A stretch of DNA of 64,000 bases from Caproicibacterium argilliputei (GTDB lineage Bacteria > Bacillota > Clostridia > Oscillospirales > Acutalibacteraceae): assembly GCF_029211325.2 (NCBI RefSeq), contig NZ_CP135996.1, forward strand, positions 2,790,001 to 2,854,000, given 5' to 3'. The notes beneath the pieces are model-generated. The model was given only the letters and a program-made list of their open reading frames with translations. It was not told the DNA's origin and searched no databases. Made by a program: the position numbers and the translations under genes. Numbering within the stretch: position 1 is the first letter of the stretch; the number at the start of each line of letters is the position of its first letter. Shown piece by piece: positions 53,286 to 62,330 of this stretch.

Positions 53286-53547
53286 CTTGTTCCATCTCCT
53301 TCTCCATACGGTCGTAAACGTCCTCCGGAATCTGACAGGAAAAAGCTTTTTCAAAGCGGCGGGCTTTGCGCGCGCGCCGCAGGCACTCGGTGCTGCGGCA
53401 CACATAAGCACCCCGCCCGGGTTTACGGCCGGTCAGGTCCAGGGAGATTTCCCCCTCCGGGGAACGCACTACCCGAACCAGTTCTTTTTTCGGTTTCATC
53501 TCACCGCAGCCGGTACACATCCGCAGCGGAACTTTTTTCTGGTGCAA
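53275..53547 (-). CDS. ylxR: YlxR-family nucleoid/RNA-binding protein
   Basis: 90 residues: VPLRMCTGCGEMKPKKELVR, VVRSPEGEI, KPGRGAYVCRSTECLRRARK. The two cysteine pairs and GRGAYVC are the DUF448/YlxR signature. The start is TTG at 53547 with GGAGGCTTG 9 bases upstream; family members begin KKVPLRMC or similar. Member of the nusA operon; related proteins influence RNase P and transcription. Confidence 0.9.
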   Translation of the reverse strand: MHQKKVPLRMCTGCGEMKPKKELVRVVRSPEGEISLDLTGRKPGRGAYVCRSTECLRRARKARRFEKAFSCQIPEDVYDRMEKEMEQDAQ

Positions 53548-53633
53548 TTACACAAGCCTCCTGCGGGAGGGACCTGCGTGGGGGTCTCTCCCCGATTCAT
53601 GTTTTAAAAATCATCCGTCTTACTCTGAAAGCG

Positions 53634-54722
53634 TCAGGCTTCGGGAGCGGGTGCGGCAGCGGCGCCCTCTTCCCCGTAAAAGCCGCTTTCCGGCTTAATA
53701 TCAATCTTCCAGCCGGTCAGCTTCGCTGCCAGACGGGCATTCTGCCCTTTGTTTCCAATTGCCAGAGAAAGCTGGCTGTCCGGCACGGTTACGCGGCAGG
53801 CATGGCTGCCGTCTTCCGCCAGGGTGACAGAAACCACATTTGCGGGGGACAGCGCACTGGCAATAAACTTGGCGGGGTCGTCGCTGTACTCGACAATGTC
53901 AATTTTTTCGCCGCCGAGTTCCTCAACAATCGTTCCCACACGGTTGCCGTGTGAGCCAATGCAGGCACCCACCGCATCCACAGCCGGATCGCGCGACAGC
54001 ACCGCCAGCTTTGTGCGGGAGCCAGCCTCGCGGGAAACTGCCTTAATCTCCACGGTGCCGTCATAAATTTCGGGCACTTCGGTTTCAAACAGGCGCTTGA
54101 CCAGATCCGGATGTGTGCGGCTGATGATGGCGTGCGGACCTTTCTCGGTATCATGTACATCGACGACATACACCTTGATGTGGTCGCCCTCGTGGAACAC
54201 TTCCTCACCAACCATCTCACTGCGCGGCAGAATTGCCTCGCTTTTGCCAATCTGCAGCGTGGCCGCGCCAGAGCGCGGGTCCACCCGCTCCACCACGGCG
54301 CTGACCAGCTCCTGATGTTTGGACTCAAACTCGCGCATCATCAGCCCGCGCTCACCGGCACGGATGCCCTGCCGGATGACGCCGCGCGCCTGATGCGCCG
54401 CAATGCGCCCGAACTCCTTCGTGTGCAGCTGTACGCTGACCTTGTCGCCAATGCCGCAAGTCGGGTCAATGCGGCGCGCTTTTTCCAGCATGATTTCACG
54501 GTCGGGATCCTGCACGTCTTCGACAACTTCCTTGCGCAGAAAAACCTCGAACTCATTTTTATCTTCGTTTAGACGCACGCTGGCCTCATCGTTGCCGTAG
54601 CTGTTTTTGCAGGCGGTGGTAATCGCTTTGCAAATCTGCTCTACCATGTAATCCTTCGGAATTCCGCGTTCCTGTTCCAGCAGGTCCAGGGCATCAATAA
54701 TGCTGATGTCTTCCTCACTCAT
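53634..54722 (-). CDS. nusA: Transcription termination/antitermination factor NusA
   Basis: 362 residues. N-terminal domain (IDALDLLEQERGIPKDYMVE), S1 domain (about 130-200, RSEAILPRSEMVGEEVFHEG), KH1 and KH2 (ISRTHPDLVKRLFETEVPEI, VDAVGACIGSHGNRVGTIVE, LSLAIGNKGQNARLAAKLTG). The C-terminal acidic repeats of proteobacterial NusA are missing, as in all Firmicutes. ATG at 54722 overlaps the rimP end by 8 bases and follows GGGAGGAAACG. The ylxR gene follows 86 bases downstream. Confidence 0.97.
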   Translation of the reverse strand: MSEEDISIIDALDLLEQERGIPKDYMVEQICKAITTACKNSYGNDEASVRLNEDKNEFEVFLRKEVVEDVQDPDREIMLEKARRIDPTCGIGDKVSVQLHTKEFGRIAAHQARGVIRQGIRAGERGLMMREFESKHQELVSAVVERVDPRSGAATLQIGKSEAILPRSEMVGEEVFHEGDHIKVYVVDVHDTEKGPHAIISRTHPDLVKRLFETEVPEIYDGTVEIKAVSREAGSRTKLAVLSRDPAVDAVGACIGSHGNRVGTIVEELGGEKIDIVEYSDDPAKFIASALSPANVVSVTLAEDGSHACRVTVPDSQLSLAIGNKGQNARLAAKLTGWKIDIKPESGFYGEEGAAAAPAPEA

Positions 54723-55218
54723 CTTCGTTTCCTCCCAAATTATCGTCGTCATAAAGCCTTATCCAGGCGGTGTCTGTCAGGGCAAAGGTCATGGTTTCAT
54801 CCTGCTCATTTTTCAGGGTCACAGCGTCCTTTTCACAGGTGCAGAGGGTTCCGATGACTTCACGGCTGCCGTCTGCAAACGGACGGATGAAGCGCACCCA
54901 CACCGGCTGCCCCAGGCACGCCGCAAAGTGTTCCGGCCGGGTCAGCTCTCGGTTAGTGCCGGGAGAACTGACTTCCAGTGTATACGCACCTTGCATCAGA
55001 TCCTGTGTATCCAGCGGTTCATTGACCGCATGGGTCATATCCACACAGTCATCAATGGAAACGCCGCCTTCTTTGTCAATGAAGATGCGCAGGTACCAGT
55101 CGGCACCCTCTTTCACAAAGCGCACATCCCACAGGGAAAGGCCGAGCGCCGCGGCCAGGGGCTGGACAAGCTCCCGCACGGCTTCGGCGGTGTTTTTCCC
55201 TTTTTTCTTTGCTGCCAT
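54715..55218 (-). CDS. rimP: Ribosome maturation factor RimP
   Basis: 167 residues. LVQPLAAALGLSLWDVRFVK, DWYLRIFIDKEGGVSIDDCV, YTLEVSSPGTNRELTRPEHF and the C-terminal SH3-like domain with VTLKNEQDETMTFAL. Full-length. First gene of the rimP-nusA-ylxR-ylxQ-infB operon; ATG at 55218 follows TATGAGGTGAAACG. A terminator upstream at 55248-55275 separates it from spoVT. Confidence 0.95.
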   Translation of the reverse strand: MAAKKKGKNTAEAVRELVQPLAAALGLSLWDVRFVKEGADWYLRIFIDKEGGVSIDDCVDMTHAVNEPLDTQDLMQGAYTLEVSSPGTNRELTRPEHFAACLGQPVWVRFIRPFADGSREVIGTLCTCEKDAVTLKNEQDETMTFALTDTAWIRLYDDDNLGGNEDE

Positions 55219-55247
55219 CGTTTCACCTCATAAAGCATATAATGCAA

Positions 55248-55275
55248 ACAAAAGAGTGGGTCGCCCCACTCTTTC
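55248..55275 (-). terminator. Terminator of spoVT
   Basis: Minus strand AAAGAGTGGG/CCCACTCTTT stem with a GCGA loop followed by TGTTTG. Confidence 0.75.
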
Positions 55276-55365
55276 ATCATACCAGTCTATTCTTTGTTAA
55301 GTTTAACACATCTGCAGGATAATTGCAAGCTGTTTCGCAAAAAAACGGCTTTGCAGCGCGCATTT

Positions 55366-55896
55366 TCAACTTTCCAGCTGTTTAGCCAAAAAGCCGGCCG
55401 CAACCTGCGCCATATGCCCGGCATCTTTGCCTGTGTCGCTGCCATTGTCCAGCAGCACCACCGCGCCGGTAACATCGCTCTGCGCCAGAATTGGGCAGAC
55501 CACAGCCGCTGTGCAGTCCACACCCTCCACCGGATGCAGGGTCTTACCGGCGGCTTTCACAAAATCCTGCCGCGAAGAAATGCACTCCTCCAACTCCTGG
55601 CTGACACGGCGCTCCAGGTATTCCCGTTTAGAAACACCCGCCGCCGCTACGATATGGTCCCGGTCGCAGATCAGTGCCGGCAGACCGGAAGCACTGTTAA
55701 GCACCTCTGTCATCTGTGTGGAAAAGAGAGACATCTCCCCCACGGGCGAATACTTCTTAAAAATCACGCCGCCCTGATTATCCGTAAAGATTTCGAGCGC
55801 GTCCCCCTCACGGATACGGAGTGTACGGCGAATTTCTTTTGGGATGACCACCCGCCCAAGGTCATCAATCCTTCTTACAATACCGGTTGCTTTCAA
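55366..55896 (-). CDS. spoVT: Stage V sporulation protein T
   Basis: Forespore transcription regulator of the AbrB family. 176 residues: N-terminal swapped-hairpin domain KATGIVRRIDDLGRVVIPKE then IRRTLRIREGDALEIFTD; C-terminal GAF domain (LICDRDHIVAAAGVSKREYL, TGAVVLLDNGS). The TTG at 55896 gives the usual MKATGIVRR start with AAGGGG 9 bases upstream; ATG at 55905 is an alternative start adding three residues. Strong support that the organism sporulates. Confidence 0.95.
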   Translation of the reverse strand: MKATGIVRRIDDLGRVVIPKEIRRTLRIREGDALEIFTDNQGGVIFKKYSPVGEMSLFSTQMTEVLNSASGLPALICDRDHIVAAAGVSKREYLERRVSQELEECISSRQDFVKAAGKTLHPVEGVDCTAAVVCPILAQSDVTGAVVLLDNGSDTGKDAGHMAQVAAGFLAKQLES

Positions 55897-56003
55897 TACC
55901 AACATCCCCTTATCAGAAGTCATTACGCTTTTTGTCAGGTAATGGATAGTATTTGCAGGATTTTCAAAAATACGCCTGCCTGCAAGCAATCGATTCGATT
56001 TTT

Positions 56004-56660
56004 TTAAATGTGTAGCGGCGGAACCGCCGCAGCTGCGCGCAACGCCGCCACCGCCGCGGTGTAGTCCGGTGTGCCAACCACGGCGCTGCCGGTCACGCAG
56101 ATTTCCACGCCCGCCTGTACCATTTCCGCAATGTTGCCGGCATTGACGCCGCCGTCAATCTCAATGGGCAGCGACGGTGCCTTCTGCTTGAGCGTGCGCA
56201 CTTTTTGCAGCATCTTCCGGTTAAACTGCTGGCCGCCATAACCCGGCTCCACCCCCATGACCAGCACCATATCAAGCATCGGCAGATAGGAAAAAACCGC
56301 CTCTGCCGGTGTGCCGGGTCGAATGGAAATGCCCGCCTTGACCTTTTGCCCGTGAATCATGGAAACAGTCTGGGCGGGATCCCCTTCCGCCTCCAGATGA
56401 AACGTAATCAGATCCGCGCCGGCCTGCACGAAGGACTGAATGTACTTCTGCGGCTGTGTCACCATCAGATGAACATCCAGCGGCAGCTTGGTCACAGCCC
56501 GCAAGGACTGCACCATATTCGGACCAAAGGTGATGTTTGGCACAAAGTGCCCATCCATTACGTCCACATGAATCCAATCGGAACCGGCCTTCCTGATCTG
56601 GTCCACTTCTTCGCCCAGCCTTGCAAAGTCCGCGCCCAAAATTGAAACCGATATGCGCAT
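56004..56660 (-). CDS. rpe: Ribulose-phosphate 3-epimerase
   Basis: 218 residues, TIM barrel. Metal and acid residues in SDWIHVDVMDGHFVPNITFG, DVHLMVTQPQ, ITFHLEAEGD, VMGVEPGYGGQQFN and PIEIDGGVNAGN. ATG at 56660 follows AGGAGGGGCACCA. Pentose phosphate pathway enzyme; in Firmicutes often near rsgA/prkC, which are not present here. In-frame residues upstream to 56810 are rejected. Confidence 0.96.
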   Translation of the reverse strand: MRISVSILGADFARLGEEVDQIRKAGSDWIHVDVMDGHFVPNITFGPNMVQSLRAVTKLPLDVHLMVTQPQKYIQSFVQAGADLITFHLEAEGDPAQTVSMIHGQKVKAGISIRPGTPAEAVFSYLPMLDMVLVMGVEPGYGGQQFNRKMLQKVRTLKQKAPSLPIEIDGGVNAGNIAEMVQAGVEICVTGSAVVGTPDYTAAVAALRAAAAVPPLHI

Positions 56661-56767
56661 TGGTGCCCCTCCTAATGCCTTTTTCCGTTTTCCATGCTCT
56701 ATTGAATTGTTTATTGCACTTAGTATACCACAAAAATTTGCCATGGGAAAGCAAAAATACGCGACTC

Positions 56768-56808
56768 GAAAAAGGGACGGCAGGCAGCCAAACTGCCCGT
56801 CGTCCCTC
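56768..56808 (-). terminator. Terminator of the 118-residue membrane protein gene
   Basis: AGGGACG..GGCAG/CTGCC..CGTCCCT stem; on the minus strand followed by TTTTTCG. Confidence 0.75.
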
Positions 56809-56921
56809 ATCTATGATAAAGCGGTTGGAAGCGCTGCCCCGCACTCTCAGTCTATGCGCTGACCGGTGCATTGTGCACTTTTCCACTTTGTTTCTTTTTA
56901 CAGGCTGTCCGCACAGCAAGG

Positions 56922-57278
56922 TCAGGCCACGCGGCGCTCCGCTTCGTTTTCGTCCTCCAGCGTGCCGGAAATCTCGGCACGGCGGCGGCGCAGCTCCGCA
57001 AAGCGACGGCGCTCATAAGCCTGTGCCGCCTCTTTCGCTCGACGGTCGCAGAACTCCGCAAACAGGACGCCGGTGGTACATACCGTCATGACGATGCCGA
57101 GCAGGATTTCAAAGCCAAGCAGGAACGCGCCGTCCTGCTGCAGGGAAATGGTCAGCACGCCCATACCGGCAAGAAGCAGGCAGAGGAACTTCCCTTTTTC
57201 TTCGCGGGGACGAAACGCCGCCGTCAAAACACACGCTGCGAATAGTAACATTGCCCCTACGTATAAACAGCTGTCCAT
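56922..57278 (-). CDS. Small membrane protein, unknown function
   Basis: 118 residues with two or three helices: YVGAMLLFAACVLTAAF, FLCLLLAGMGVLTISL and FLLGFEILLGIVMTVCTTGV, then a basic helical tail (RRAKEAAQAYERRRFAELRR). ATG at 57278 after CGGAGGGATTGCGCA. Between rpe and the YabE-like gene on the same strand with its own terminator. No family recognised. Confidence 0.65.
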   Translation of the reverse strand: MDSCLYVGAMLLFAACVLTAAFRPREEKGKFLCLLLAGMGVLTISLQQDGAFLLGFEILLGIVMTVCTTGVLFAEFCDRRAKEAAQAYERRRFAELRRRRAEISGTLEDENEAERRVA

Positions 57279-57493
57279 TGCGCAATCCCTCCGTCTGTTT
57301 TGGGTGCCGAGCCTGCAGACTCAACAGAAACTTTCTGACTATTTCCAAACACTTGTAACATAATACCATATTCATTTCAATCTTGCAAGCATTTTGTTAC
57401 AAAATTTTAATTTCTATAAAATTACTGTAACAAGCAAGGCAGCAAAAACGCCCGTACACGGCAGATTCGCTGTGCGGCGGGCGGAAAAAAATA

Positions 57494-58771
57494 TCAATCC
57501 AAAATGTAGATATTCATGGTGCGGCGGCCGAAGTTTTCACATTCCGCCTGGGTGTCCATGTACAGATCCGCCATTGTCGAGCTGCTGTAAACGAATCCGC
57601 CGGTATCCGCAGCGACCGCGTATCCGTAAACATAGCTGCCATCCGGCGAGGCAATGTAAAGACGCGTGCCATAGGGGATTTCGTTCGGGTCTACCGCCAC
57701 ACGGCCAACCGCGGCGGAAACACCGGTTGCCGTCACGCCGCCGCCGGTATAGGCGGTACATTTGCCGGTCAGCACCCTGCTGTAAGAAAGGCCGTTGGCA
57801 GACTGCTGGGAAGATGCGCTGCTGCTTTCCGCAGACCGACTTTCTTCCGCTTCCTGCGGCCGCTCCTTCGTGCCCTTCACCACAACACGGTCAACCGCAT
57901 TTTTTACGACCTCCGTCGAAACCACGCTTGTGCTGGCTGCTTTGCCATTGACAAACTTTGTACGGCGCACGACTTTTTTGCTGCCGTTGGTACCCGCAGC
58001 CTTAACCTGGCTTTCCCCAACGAGCAAACCGTCATCCTCTTCGGTAACTGTTTCAAACGGAATGGTTTCGGAAAGCACCTCGTCTTTATACGTCACACGG
58101 TTCACTGTTATCGTCTGATCTGTACCCTCTGCCAATTCGTCCTCTTTGCTCAGCGTGACACCCGCCCGCTGCACCGCCTGCTGTGCCGGTGTATCGGTTG
58201 CCGCCACCACCTGTGTGGAAACGCCGTCCGCTTTAACCGTGACGATATGATTACGGCAGATGCGCAGCTTTGTGTTCTCTGTCACCGGCTGGTCCAGGGG
58301 CACATTCACGGTATCCACCGGCCCCAGCGCAACGCCTGCCTCCTGCAGAACGTCGCGCACGGTATCGCCGAAGTGCGCGGTCACCTGCTTTGTGCTGCCA
58401 TCTGCGAGAACATCCACCGGGTAAGCGGTGCGCACATTTACCTCGATACTGCCCTGCGCATTGGTAGAGCGCAAAACCAGGTCACCGTGCCCGGCGCGGA
58501 CACCGGCCGACTTCAAGATGTCACTGGTGTCATCGCTCGTCAGCATATAAAGCTTTTGGGTTTCGCCGTTTTTGGTTACGACCGCGTTCTGCGTGGTTGC
58601 AATCACCGTACTGGCTGTGCCCAGTCCCACTGTAAAAACAGCACCCAATACGATCAACGTTTTGCCTGTCATATGCATCTGGTTCACCTGACTCTCTATG
58701 TGCATTCTGTGGTTGGTTGTGCGAAGCGCTGCGACTATTCTGCGGCGGTTTTGCTTTGACGCTTGCATCAT
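57494..58771 (-). CDS. yabE: YabE-like G5/3D-domain cell-wall protein
   Basis: 425 residues. N-terminal helix at about 37-60 (LIVLGAVFTVGLGTASTVIA), two or three DUF348 domains (DGSTKQVTAHFGDTVRDVLQ, DGVSTQVVAATDTPAQQAVQ), a G5 domain (LSETIPFETVTEEDDGLLVG), a serine-rich linker, and a C-terminal 3D domain with the aspartates in VAVDPNEIPYG, VAADTGG and ADLYMDT. This architecture is that of resuscitation-factor-like proteins; the 3D domain is the MltA-like catalytic barrel. Start 58771 is uncertain: ATGs at 58702 and 58678 would also keep the anchor. It is the last backbone gene before the island. Confidence 0.88.
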   Translation of the reverse strand: MMQASKQNRRRIVAALRTTNHRMHIESQVNQMHMTGKTLIVLGAVFTVGLGTASTVIATTQNAVVTKNGETQKLYMLTSDDTSDILKSAGVRAGHGDLVLRSTNAQGSIEVNVRTAYPVDVLADGSTKQVTAHFGDTVRDVLQEAGVALGPVDTVNVPLDQPVTENTKLRICRNHIVTVKADGVSTQVVAATDTPAQQAVQRAGVTLSKEDELAEGTDQTITVNRVTYKDEVLSETIPFETVTEEDDGLLVGESQVKAAGTNGSKKVVRRTKFVNGKAASTSVVSTEVVKNAVDRVVVKGTKERPQEAEESRSAESSSASSQQSANGLSYSRVLTGKCTAYTGGGVTATGVSAAVGRVAVDPNEIPYGTRLYIASPDGSYVYGYAVAADTGGFVYSSSTMADLYMDTQAECENFGRRTMNIYILD

Positions 58772-59473
58772 ACCTGTTCAATCTGCTCGTGTCAAATTTT
58801 CAAGCCGCATAATTTTAGGCATTATGCACAACAGCATTGCAAAGAAACCTGCGGAAACGGAGAACCAAGCCTGCATTTACGGGGGGCACTGGTGTGTGCG
58901 CACCGTGTTTTTCTGTGCATTATGTAAGAATCTGAACAATTACAAACTTGTTACAAAGATTACATAAACGTTTCCTCCCACTTTAAAACCAGTTTTAGCC
59001 TTGTCTGTGTGAAAGGAGGACGAAAATCATCAAAAAATTTGGCAGGAGTGGAGGATGGTAATATTTTCGTTTTCAGAAGCTGCATTTTCATCTTTTTCAA
59101 TCTATATTTATACACTAATTTTGCAAATTTATGTATATCCCTACGACAGTACTGCATTCCGTCGCTGCTTTTTGCTGCCGGACGGCTGCCGCACCGAAAA
59201 AGCAGATTCTGCTGTTTTCGCTGTTGGAAGCTCTCTGAATAACCGGTATTTTGAAAATTTTTATTATTATTTTTGCCTATATAATCAGATTTATAAGATG
59301 TTTCTTATCTCTTTTCAATAAAAATAGTCATCAGTTTTCCACTATTAGCTGTTGAGAAATGTGAATAACTTTCTAAACACCACTGTTTTTACTCTGCTGA
59401 AAAAGCAAGCCATGCTTTTTTCTTTTCTATATATATAGATAAGAAAAAGCTGTGGTTGCCAACAAAACCAGCC
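58772..59473. other. 700-base non-coding gap before the island
   Basis: AT-rich in its right half, with no frame that has both a ribosome site and protein-like composition. A short stretch at 58850-58895 (plus strand) faintly recalls the start of a c-di-AMP (ydaO) riboswitch but lacks the rest. It should hold the yabE promoter. Confidence 0.5.
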
Positions 59474-59512
59474 AAAAAAAGACCCCGAAAAGCAAACGCT
59501 TTCGGAGTCTTT
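59474..59512 (-). terminator. Native terminator of rpsI
   Basis: Minus strand AAGACTCCGAAA/TTTCGGGGTCTT stem followed by TTTTTGG, directly after the rpsI stop codon. Confidence 0.85.
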
Positions 59513-59532
59513 CCAATTTTTTAAAGCAGAAA

Positions 59533-59583
59533 TTAACGCTTCGAGAACTGCGGTGCACGACGTGCGGCTTTGAGACCGTACTT
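59533..59583 (-). pseudogene. rpsI: 3' end of rpsI (S9) acting as island attachment site
   Basis: On the minus strand the frame KYGLKAARRAPQFSKR followed by TAA is the invariant C-terminus of ribosomal protein S9; immediately beyond that (59584 on) the similarity stops. The native terminator lies downstream, but the rest of rpsI and rplM are absent. With an integrase gene 112 bases away, this is best read as one att end of an integrated element that used the 3' end of rpsI. The intact rpsI should be reconstructed at the other end of the element, outside the window. Confidence 0.8.
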
Positions 59584-59695
59584 CACGAAACCGAAGCTCG
59601 AATTTGCTTGATATTACGCGGTTTTTCGATCCTTTTGCTCTTCGTCCACCAGTTCTTAAACCCACAATTTTGTGGGCTTTTGTCGGATTTTAACC

Positions 59696-60904
59696 CTAAT
59701 CTTTTTTTGATGTGTCGATTGCTCTGTTAATCACCCCATGTAATTGGGCAGGTTTATTATACTTGACTTTGGCGTAAATGTCCATAGTCACCTTGCTGTT
59801 TTCGTGTCCGGCAAGATACTGTACGGTTTTAGGATCAGCCGAAGCATAAATCAGGTTCGTGATATAGGTGTGACGCAATTGATGCGGTGTCACTTGAAAA
59901 TCCATCGTATATACCAACTTCGGATTGTTCGGCTGATGCTCACCAAGTTTCGGCTTTACAACATGCTTAATCTTCTGCCCATTCACATAGGTGTAATAGC
60001 AGCGTTCTTCCGTAGAACGAACTGCTATGTACTTCCATACCCTCACGAACTGGGATTCAGCCAAAGCATTACCATTCCTGTCCGAGATCACATATTCCGA
60101 TTTTGACTTTTCTTTTGCCTCTTTCAAACATTCCACCAGCTTGCCCGGAATAGGAATGTCCCTTTTAGCTGCTGGCGTTTTTAATTCTGTTGAAATCACT
60201 GGACGATTGTTCACAGAACGCCATGCTCGCCGTACCGAAATATATGGTGTGTCACCATCCAGGAAAACACAATCCCATCGCAGTGCAAGAATTTCTTCCC
60301 GCCGCAACCCTGCGTACAACCCAATCATTACAAAAACATACGGTGGTAATCCCCTGATTGTATCCAGAAGAATTTTCACCTGCTCATCCGTCAATGCCTT
60401 CTTTTCCTGCTTTGGTGTTCCGCCTTTTGCAGAAAGCGACGCAGCCGGATTATAACTGATGATTTTGCTTTCTTCTGCTGAATAGAAAACACATTTGATC
60501 AGCATATTCATTTTGCTGTACAGGGAAGCTGATTGCTTGGAGATTGGAACCAGCAGCAAGCGAAGGTCATCGGTCGTCACTTCGTCCATATACATATCTC
60601 CAATAGCTCCAATAATGTATTTTCTTATCGTGCGCTCATATCCGCTCAATGTGTTTTCTCGCACACTCGCCGAGCGCATCTTCAACCATTTTTCGCAATA
60701 CTCAGCTACTGTCGGATTATTCTTCCGGAATATTTCATCCTCAATACTGCGCTTCATCTCAACGGATTTATCGTACAGCTCTTCAGGAGTCTGTGCATAT
60801 AGCGAAATCCATTTTCCATCCGCATTCTGCATTCGTGTTCTGTAATATTGAACGCCCCTCTTCATAATTGTTCCATATTCCGGCACTACTTTTTTTCTTG
60901 CCAT
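59696..60904 (-). CDS. int: Tyrosine-type site-specific integrase
   Basis: 402 residues. N-terminal arm-type domain (EYGTIMKRGVQYYRTRMQNA), core-binding SAM-like domain (about 60-160), catalytic domain with arginine I in YAGLRREEILALRW, HxxR in TPHQLRHTYIT, histidine in LAGHENSKVTMD and nucleophile tyrosine in DIYAKVKYN. All catalytic residues are present. ATG at 60904 follows GGAGGAAGCAATA; the ATG at 60919 is inside that ribosome site. Located next to the att-like rpsI fragment, so it is probably the recombinase of the island. No excisionase is visible. Confidence 0.93.
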   Translation of the reverse strand: MARKKVVPEYGTIMKRGVQYYRTRMQNADGKWISLYAQTPEELYDKSVEMKRSIEDEIFRKNNPTVAEYCEKWLKMRSASVRENTLSGYERTIRKYIIGAIGDMYMDEVTTDDLRLLLVPISKQSASLYSKMNMLIKCVFYSAEESKIISYNPAASLSAKGGTPKQEKKALTDEQVKILLDTIRGLPPYVFVMIGLYAGLRREEILALRWDCVFLDGDTPYISVRRAWRSVNNRPVISTELKTPAAKRDIPIPGKLVECLKEAKEKSKSEYVISDRNGNALAESQFVRVWKYIAVRSTEERCYYTYVNGQKIKHVVKPKLGEHQPNNPKLVYTMDFQVTPHQLRHTYITNLIYASADPKTVQYLAGHENSKVTMDIYAKVKYNKPAQLHGVINRAIDTSKKD

Positions 60905-60998
60905 TATTGCTTCCTCCATTTTCTTGATATATCCAAATTGACCTTTGCTCTTTAATTATCCAGAATGCTGCTCTGGTTCTCAAGGATGTCGCTATATG

Positions 60999-61030
60999 TA
61001 AAAAGAGCAGGGATTATCCCTACTCTTTTT
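60999..61030. terminator. Bidirectional terminator between integrase and integrase remnant
   Basis: AAAAAGAGCAGGG/CCCTACTCTTTTT stem with one mismatch. Confidence 0.7.
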
Positions 61031-61055
61031 GATCTCATTCATGAAACTGTCTGGC

Positions 61056-61213
61056 CTATTCTGCATCCCACAGTGTAAAGGTATCCTCTAATATGCCCGC
61101 CAGTTCATCCGGTCGGTTATACTTTGCCTTTGCATAAATGTCCATCGTTATCTTGCTGTTCTCATGACCGGCAAGATACTGAACTGTTTTAGGATCAACC
61201 GATGCGTGAATTA
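61056..61213 (-). pseudogene. 3' remnant of a second tyrosine integrase
   Basis: Minus strand frame HASVDPKTVQYLAGHENSK then ITMDIYAKAKYNRPDELAGI, ending LWDAE and TAG at 61056-61058. It repeats the last third of the integrase at 59696-60904 with many changes, so it derives from a related but distinct recombinase. Only about 52 codons are left; the IS element begins where it breaks off. Confidence 0.8.
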
Positions 61214-62330
61214 GGGCGACACCGCACAATGGCATAAAAAATCCACGCCATCTGCCAAAGGCGGCAAACAGCGAGGAACTCTCCCAATTATATCTGCGAA
61301 GGCAAACGCAATCAGACTGCCAGGCCGGGCCTGTCAGCCAGAATCAGATTCGCCAACGCAAACATCATATTCAGTTTGGCGGTCTGCTTTTGCAGACCTC
61401 GGTATCGCGTCTTTCGGTACCGTAACAGACCTTTCACAACGGCAAAAACATGTTCTACTTTGGCACGAACCGATGACTTTTCGTGCTCTCTGCGCTTGAG
61501 TTGGGCTTGCGACCTGTTGGAACCCTTTTTGATTTGCGATGGGCGACGATTGAACTTGTAACGGATACGCTTGCCAGCATTGTTCTTTATAATGGCATCC
61601 TCGCGCTTTTCCGCTCCCAAATATCCGCTGTCTCCGTATACAACGCTTTCCTCTCCGGTCAGCAGTTTGGAGGTCATGGCGACATCATGGACATTGGCGG
61701 CCGTTACCTCAACCGTGTGAACAAGCCCGCTATCCTTATCCACCCCAACATGTGCCTTGTAGCCAAAGTGCCACGCATTGCCCTTCTTCACCTGATGTGC
61801 ATCCGGGTCTCGCTGCTTCTCCTGATTTTTCGTGGAGGACGGAGCGGCTATGATGGTGGAATCCACAATGGTACCCTTTTTCAGAAGCAGTCCCTTTTGT
61901 TGCAGCAAATTTGCCACCTGCGCAAACAACTGCTCCTGCAAACCGTTTTGTATGAGAATATTACGAAATCTTCCCAGCGTATCCCCGTCCGGCACCTGAT
62001 TGCTTGATTCCACGCCGCAGAAATCCGAAAAGGCACGACTGTCGATCGTTTCAGCCACCGTTGCTTCGTCGGATAGATTATATAGGTTTTGCAGCAGATA
62101 CAGCCGCAGCATCAGTTCCAAATCATAGGGCTTGTTTCCGTGCTCTCCTTTGTAGTAGCACGGCTTGATCATGGCCACCCATTTCCCCCATTCGAGAAAT
62201 TCTTTTTTCTTCGTACGCACCTGTGCCAGTTCATCGCACAGAGCTGACATACTCATCTGCTTATCCATATACCTATTTTATCATATCTCGCTTCTTACTG
62301 CAGCTTTTTTTCTGTGCGGTGTTGCCCTAA
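61211..62330 (-). mobile_element. IS5-family insertion sequence (about 1.12 kb)
   Basis: Terminal inverted repeats TTAGGGCGACACCGCACA (61211-61228) and the complement of TTAGGGCAACACCGCACA (62313-62330), 17 of 18 matching. If the ends are set at GGGC (61214 and 62327) the flanking dinucleotide TA is duplicated; the flanking GAA on both sides (61208-61210, 62331-62333) is the other possible duplication. One intact transposase gene inside. Confidence 0.85.
61312..62268 (-). CDS. IS5-family DDE transposase
   Basis: 318 residues. N-terminal DUF772-type region (KPYDLELMLRLYLLQNLYNL, SNQVPDGDTLGRFRN), catalytic aspartates in TIVDSTIIAAPSS and VVYGDSGYLGA, glutamate in AKVEHVFAVVKGLLRYRK. Complete, with all DDE residues, so the IS could still move. 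ATG at 62268; start context is weak. It lies between the integrase remnant and the CD-NTase and disrupts both ends. Confidence 0.92.
   Translation of the reverse strand: MDKQMSMSALCDELAQVRTKKKEFLEWGKWVAMIKPCYYKGEHGNKPYDLELMLRLYLLQNLYNLSDEATVAETIDSRAFSDFCGVESSNQVPDGDTLGRFRNILIQNGLQEQLFAQVANLLQQKGLLLKKGTIVDSTIIAAPSSTKNQEKQRDPDAHQVKKGNAWHFGYKAHVGVDKDSGLVHTVEVTAANVHDVAMTSKLLTGEESVVYGDSGYLGAEKREDAIIKNNAGKRIRYKFNRRPSQIKKGSNRSQAQLKRREHEKSSVRAKVEHVFAVVKGLLRYRKTRYRGLQKQTAKLNMMFALANLILADRPGLAV

Noticed and set aside
58840..58900. Possible c-di-AMP (ydaO) riboswitch, plus strand
   Set aside because: Only a short ACGGAG-AACC and GGGG stretch recalls the motif; the conserved 3' half (GACAGCTAAC-type) is missing, and it points away from yabE.
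59009..59321. Short plus-strand frames in the gap before rpsI
   Set aside because: Low-complexity Phe/Tyr/Ile-rich translations of AT-rich DNA with no family features.
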